Assembly: GCA_004297665.1 (NCBI GenBank) | Contig: SCUP01000249.1 | Coordinates: 1-8,588 of the forward strand | Source of the DNA: Nitrosarchaeum sp. | GTDB lineage: Archaea > Thermoproteota > Nitrososphaeria > Nitrososphaerales > Nitrosopumilaceae | Direction of reading: 5' to 3' | DNA length: 8,588 bases | In this document: piece by piece, positions 6,152-8,588 of the stretch | Numbering within the stretch: position 1 is the stretch's first letter | How the letters are laid out: each line of letters begins with the position of its first letter | The notes under the pieces: generated by a model | What the model was told of the DNA's origin: nothing | Databases searched by the model: none | What the model saw: the letters and a program-made list of their open reading frames with translations, nothing else | Translations under genes and position numbers: made by a program

Positions 6152-6311
6152 CATCGCCTGGTGCTGGTTCACGCTTTGTGTTTTTTTCATGTGACTCAAA
6201 AAATTCTTTATGCTCTGTATTTTGATGCTCTCTGAGTTTATCTATATTTTCAAATCCTACATGACACAAGTAACACTTGGGTCTGTGTTCATCCACAAGT
6301 GGTAGCACCAT
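6138..6311 (-). CDS. Small single C2H2 zinc-finger protein, 57 aa
   Basis: The minus strand encodes 57 residues with one classical zinc finger: Cys13 and Cys16, twelve residues, then His29 and His34, embedded in CYLCHVGFENIDKLREHQNTEH with the expected aromatic (Phe20) and hydrophobic (Leu26) core positions. The remainder is a short N-terminal arm (MVLPLVDEHRPK) and a charged tail (EKNTKREPAPGDV). Single C2H2 proteins of this size occur in archaea, where roles in DNA, RNA or protein binding are inferred rather than shown. The ATG at 6309-6311 is the only suitable start; a weak A/T stretch near 6334-6342 could be its TATA box, again giving a leaderless mRNA. The last 14 bases overlap the end of the TPR gene. 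At under 60 codons it is easily missed by gene callers. Confidence 0.75.
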   Translation of the reverse strand: MVLPLVDEHRPKCYLCHVGFENIDKLREHQNTEHKEFFESHEKNTKREPAPGDVTVF

Positions 6312-6378
6312 AACGTTTGTAGCTTGTTTGCCTACTTATTTCTTGAGACTGACAGTTAAGGAATATATCCTTTAATGA

Positions 6379-7488
6379 TTGACTCGTTCTGTGTTAGAAC
6401 AACTAGTAGGTGAATCTCAGGCATTAGATCGAGCAATTGCTGGAGAAGAATTATCGTATAATGATGGTTTGGAATTGATGAATTATGATAATTTACATAT
6501 GTTAAGTGCAGTTGCCGATAATACTAGAAAGAAACTAGTTGGCGATACAGTAACTTTTGCTGCATCTTATTACATGAATTACACAAATGTCTGCGCTGCA
6601 AGCTGTCAGATGTGTGCATTTTACAGAAAAGATGGCGCTGAAGATGCATACACTCTCACCCCAGAGCAAATTGAACAACGTGTTGCTATTGCAAAAACTA
6701 TGGGTGCAACCGAAGTTCACATCGTAGGTGGGTTTCATCCAAAACTCCCTCTTGAATACTATGAAGACATGATGAGAATCATAAAGAAAAATCATCCAGA
6801 ATTAAAGATAAAGGCACTTACCGCAGCTGAAATTTTCTATCTGTCCAAATTAACAAAAAATTCCATCAAGGAGATTCTCTCTCGTCTTAAAGACGCAGGT
6901 CTTGACTCGATGCCTGGTGGAGGGGCTGAATTATTCCACCCTGAAATAAGGGCAAAAATTGTTAGGGGAAAGTGTTCTGGACAAGAATGGCTAGACACAA
7001 TTGAGCAAGCTCACAATCTTGGAATCAAAAGTAATGTGACAATGCTGTATGGTCATATTGAAAAACCGTCTCACATCATTGATCATCTGATAAAAATCCG
7101 TGAACTGCAAAAAAAGACTGGTGGCTTTATCACATTAATCCCTCTTAAATTTAGTCTTGACAATACCGAGCTTGAGCAAGAACATCTAGTAAATAATGAA
7201 TGCTCATCTGTTTATGATTTGAAAATTATTGCATTATCTAGGTTGATGCTTGCAAATGTGTTGAATAACATTTCTGTTTATTGGGTTGCGTATGGCAAAA
7301 AACTTGCCCAAGTTGCATTATCTAATGGTGGAAATGACTTGGTCGGGACTGCATTTTCTGAAGAAATTTATCGTGCTGCTGGAAAACCTACTGCTTCATC
7401 TGTAGAAGAATTAGCTACTATGGTAAAAGAAATCGGACGTCAACCTGCACAACGTGATACTTTTTTTAATATTATCAAGAGATTCTAG
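6379..7488 (+). CDS. mqnE: Radical SAM enzyme, MqnE/CofH family (probable aminofutalosine synthase)
   Basis: This 369-residue protein has the radical SAM cluster motif CxxxCxxC at Cys72, Cys76 and Cys79, inside NYTNVCAASCQMCAFYR. MqnE, CofH and MqnC share this scaffold. Several signatures favour MqnE: HIVGGFHP at 114-121, the loop GLDSMPGGGAELF at 174-186 (CofH usually has a different residue set before AE), and the run SNVTMLYGHIEKP. MqnE joins the 5'-deoxyadenosyl radical to an enolpyruvyl benzoate to form aminofutalosine, an early step of menaquinone synthesis by the futalosine route. CofH, which acts in F420 synthesis, is the main alternative. No mqnA, mqnC, mqnD or cofG lies in the window. 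The TTG at 6379 gives the full N-terminus; a GTG at 6391 sits at leaderless distance from AATATAT at 6362-6368. It ends one base from the thiamine-binding gene on the opposite strand. Confidence 0.75.
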   Translation: MTRSVLEQLVGESQALDRAIAGEELSYNDGLELMNYDNLHMLSAVADNTRKKLVGDTVTFAASYYMNYTNVCAASCQMCAFYRKDGAEDAYTLTPEQIEQRVAIAKTMGATEVHIVGGFHPKLPLEYYEDMMRIIKKNHPELKIKALTAAEIFYLSKLTKNSIKEILSRLKDAGLDSMPGGGAELFHPEIRAKIVRGKCSGQEWLDTIEQAHNLGIKSNVTMLYGHIEKPSHIIDHLIKIRELQKKTGGFITLIPLKFSLDNTELEQEHLVNNECSSVYDLKIIALSRLMLANVLNNISVYWVAYGKKLAQVALSNGGNDLVGTAFSEEIYRAAGKPTASSVEELATMVKEIGRQPAQRDTFFNIIKRF

Positions 7489-7489
7489 A

Positions 7490-7801
7490 TTACTTTTTGC
7501 TCAGATGTTTTTTTATAGATTCTAATTTCTCTTCCATTTTTACTTGTTTGTCTTTTCTAGAATCTATTTTTAAGATCACTTCTACCCTATTTACTCCTAG
7601 ATTATGTACTACTTCCATGATTGTTTTTGCAGCTTCGTAAATTTTATCAATATTTTCTGACTCTAAAATTGTTCCCATGGAATTTAGCTCGTATCTAATT
7701 TCTTTGAGGTTTTGTATTGCTTCTATTCCTTTTGCAATGTAAAAACTAACACTTGTATCATTTGTCCCAATTGGATAGATGCTAATTTCTGCATGAATCA
7801 A
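7490..7801 (-). CDS. MTH1187-family thiamine-binding protein
   Basis: The 103-residue protein fits the MTH1187/YkoF-like thiamine-binding family (formerly DUF77) in length and pattern. It opens with MIHAEISIYPIGT, a first strand containing the family's P-x-G turn, followed by SFYIAKGIEAIQN, the strand YELNSMGTILESENIDKIY and the helix-strand NLGVNRVEVILKID, which together give a ferredoxin-like fold. Family members bind thiamine or a precursor and usually form tetramers; they may be carriers or sensors, and no enzyme activity is established. The TTG start at 7801 is supported by a TATA box centred 27 bases upstream and by the N-terminal strand beginning at once. The C-terminus is a lysine-rich helix (KMEEKLESIKKHLSKK). 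No thiamine synthesis gene is nearby, so pathway context is missing. Confidence 0.88.
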   Translation of the reverse strand: MIHAEISIYPIGTNDTSVSFYIAKGIEAIQNLKEIRYELNSMGTILESENIDKIYEAAKTIMEVVHNLGVNRVEVILKIDSRKDKQVKMEEKLESIKKHLSKK

Positions 7802-7822
7802 TACTGATTTGGATATAATTTT

Positions 7823-7833
7823 GGAATTAAAAT
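7823..7833 (-). promoter_or_regulatory. TATA box for the thiamine-binding gene
   Basis: The minus strand reads CATTTTAATTC, centred 27 bases before the TTG at 7801. It supports TTG as a leaderless start and separate transcription from the membrane-protein gene that ends at 7843. Confidence 0.5.
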
Positions 7834-7842
7834 GTTTGAAGT

Positions 7843-8121
7843 CTATGTGACTGGCTTTTTTTCTTCTTTTTCTGGGCTGCCTTTTCTTTTCCTTCTGGCG
7901 CCAAAACTAATCAAAATTAACATAAATCCAACTCCGATTAAAATTCCTGCAAAAGCAGTCATGTCTTGATTTTCTTGCTGTTTTGTCATCAAATCTATGA
8001 TCTCTTCTTCAGTCATCCCAGATTGACCTGCAGGTATTGCGGCATTAAGATTAATCATGATAATTGTACCAACTATTACCATTGCAATTCCTCCGGCAAG
8101 TATTTTTTTATCAACTAGCAT
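7843..8121 (-). CDS. Small two-helix membrane protein, 92 aa
   Basis: I do not recognise a family. The 92-residue protein has membrane helices at about 7-25 (ILAGGIAMVIVGTIIMINL) and 56-74 (AFAGILIGVGFMLILISFG). Between them is a 30-residue loop with an acidic helix, MTEEEIIDLMTKQQ. After the second helix comes a strongly basic tail, RRKRKGSPEKEEKKP, which the positive-inside rule places in the cytoplasm together with the N-terminal Lys-Lys. The loop would then face outside the cell. No cysteines or catalytic motif are visible, so a small accessory or structural membrane role is likely, but nothing specific can be said. The ATG at 8121 follows a TATA-like CTAATATAT at 8151-8159, which suggests a leader of only a few bases. 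It lies 60 bases downstream of the cysteine-pair gene and 41 bases upstream of the thiamine-binding gene. Confidence 0.75.
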   Translation of the reverse strand: MLVDKKILAGGIAMVIVGTIIMINLNAAIPAGQSGMTEEEIIDLMTKQQENQDMTAFAGILIGVGFMLILISFGARRKRKGSPEKEEKKPVT

Positions 8122-8150
8122 TTCTTTCTCACTGAAATCTGAACTTCATC

Positions 8151-8159
8151 ATATATTAG
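8151..8159 (-). promoter_or_regulatory. TATA-like element for the small membrane protein gene
   Basis: The minus strand reads CTAATATAT, centred about 33 bases before the ATG at 8121. This is slightly farther than the other promoters in the window and predicts a leader of around five bases. Confidence 0.35.
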
Positions 8160-8181
8160 GTGATATGTACATGAGTGGAAA

Positions 8182-8373
8182 TTATAATTTACTTTCTTCA
8201 ACTATTTTTTCTATTGTTTTGATGCATCTATGACACATCATTGATTTGTCTGACATGTTGCGTATTGTCTCATTATTTTGAAATTCTGAATCATATGTGA
8301 TACCTATTACTATTTTATTCCACCACACTTCATAGTCTTCTTTCTTTTTTCCACAAACAAAACAATTTATCAT
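8182..8373 (-). CDS. Small protein with two CxxC pairs (probable zinc-binding)
   Basis: This 63-residue protein has Cys4-x2-Cys7 at the start (NCFVCGKKK) and Cys47-x2-Cys50 near the end (MCHRCIKTIEKIVEES). Two knuckles spaced by about 40 residues suggest that they jointly hold one zinc ion, with the intervening segment (EVWWNKIVIGITYDSE, then SDKSMM) forming the body of the fold. No family is recognised; nucleic-acid or protein binding is only a guess. The ATG at 8373 begins one base after the stop codon of the gene at 8375, so the two are almost certainly translated from one mRNA. That upstream product also has cysteine pairs, which suggests related or co-acting small zinc proteins. No promoter of its own is visible. 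Confidence 0.7.
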   Translation of the reverse strand: MINCFVCGKKKEDYEVWWNKIVIGITYDSEFQNNETIRNMSDKSMMCHRCIKTIEKIVEESKL

Positions 8374-8374
8374 T

Positions 8375-8588
8375 CTAATCTATACGACGCACCTTTGATG
8401 ATGCTTTCAAGGTTTCACCAAAAGAATATGGTGGCTTTGGAATCACAGGTAATATTGAAACATTATCTCCTATCATTTTTTGTATTGCTTCATCATACAC
8501 TGATAATGTTTTACACTTTGGGCAAAACCAACCCCGACCTTTTATAAAACTACAGCATTCAATTATTATGTTAAATCCACATGCAGGA
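8375..8588 (-). CDS. Partial cysteine-rich (zinc-ribbon-like) protein, C-terminal 70 residues
   Basis: The gene enters from the right edge, so its start and N-terminus are missing. The visible 70 residues carry several cysteines: ACGF near the edge, then ECCSF, then WFCPKCK, where the CPKC looks like the second knuckle of a zinc ribbon. The rest (YDEAIQKMIGDNVSILPVIPKPPYSFGETLKASSKVRRID) has a proline-rich stretch and a basic end, with no recognised family. If the fold is a zinc ribbon at a protein's C-terminus, nucleic-acid binding is a reasonable inference. The stop codon at 8375-8377 is one base from the ATG of the next gene on the same strand, so they form an operon. The frame is certain from the continuous opening, the shared cysteine style and the tight spacing; the product identity is not. 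Confidence 0.65.
   Translation of the reverse strand, partial: PACGFNIIIECCSFIKGRGWFCPKCKTLSVYDEAIQKMIGDNVSILPVIPKPPYSFGETLKASSKVRRID

Noticed and set aside
6535..6795. Open frame on - opposite the radical SAM cluster motif
   Set aside because: The cysteine-rich look is only the complement of the conserved motif region on +.
1..8588. tRNA, rRNA, CRISPR array, insertion sequence or toxin-antitoxin pair
   Set aside because: No cloverleaf-like segment, spaced direct repeats, transposase motif or terminal inverted repeats were seen when reading both strands by eye; a covariance search for small RNAs was not possible.

Overview
The window looks like ordinary chromosome from a low-GC archaeon, most likely an ammonia-oxidising thaumarchaeon (Nitrososphaerota) of the Nitrosopumilus/Nitrosarchaeum type. 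The main evidence is a complete archaeal transcription factor B (TFB), an Lrp/AsnC regulator, a DUF5679 mini zinc ribbon, a secreted single-domain protein of the kind repeated in thaumarchaeal surface proteins, an MTH1187-type thiamine-binding protein, and AT-rich TATA boxes about 25-29 bases ahead of several start codons, which implies leaderless mRNAs. The genus is inferred from remembered family patterns; no search was run.

Layout. 1-700: an unknown 83-aa gene on + and a 47-aa DUF5679 gene on - that converge. 703-1149 (-): a secreted beta-rich protein. 1290-2582 (-): an HD phosphohydrolase with a GNAT-like C-terminus. 2748-3152 (+): an unknown protein whose stop codon shares a TTAA with the stop of the next gene. 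3149-4167 (-): a two-gene unit, an Lrp/AsnC regulator followed by a membrane-anchored J-domain protein. 4289-6151 (+): a short two-repeat TPR gene, TFB, and a four-repeat TPR gene. 6138-6311 (-): a 57-aa C2H2 zinc-finger gene overlapping the end of the second TPR gene. 6379-7488 (+): a radical SAM enzyme of the MqnE/CofH family, closer to MqnE by motif. 7490-8588 (-): a thiamine-binding protein, a small two-helix membrane protein, and two adjacent cysteine-pair proteins, the last cut by the window end.

How the genes relate. The genes are compact and the strand switches often. Convergent pairs end within 16 bases of each other or overlap. The only clear operons are lrp-dnaJ (5-base gap) and the cysteine-pair duo at the right end (1-base gap). 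The MqnE-like enzyme fits menaquinone synthesis by the futalosine route, but no other gene of that route is here. No mobile element, CRISPR array, tRNA or rRNA was seen, and no gap between genes exceeds 300 bases. I do not see a convincing new multi-gene system. The best candidates for a second look are the HD-GNAT fusion, the lrp/membrane-J-domain operon, the GC-rich two-repeat TPR gene, a palindrome just behind a promoter, and the very small zinc-binding genes.
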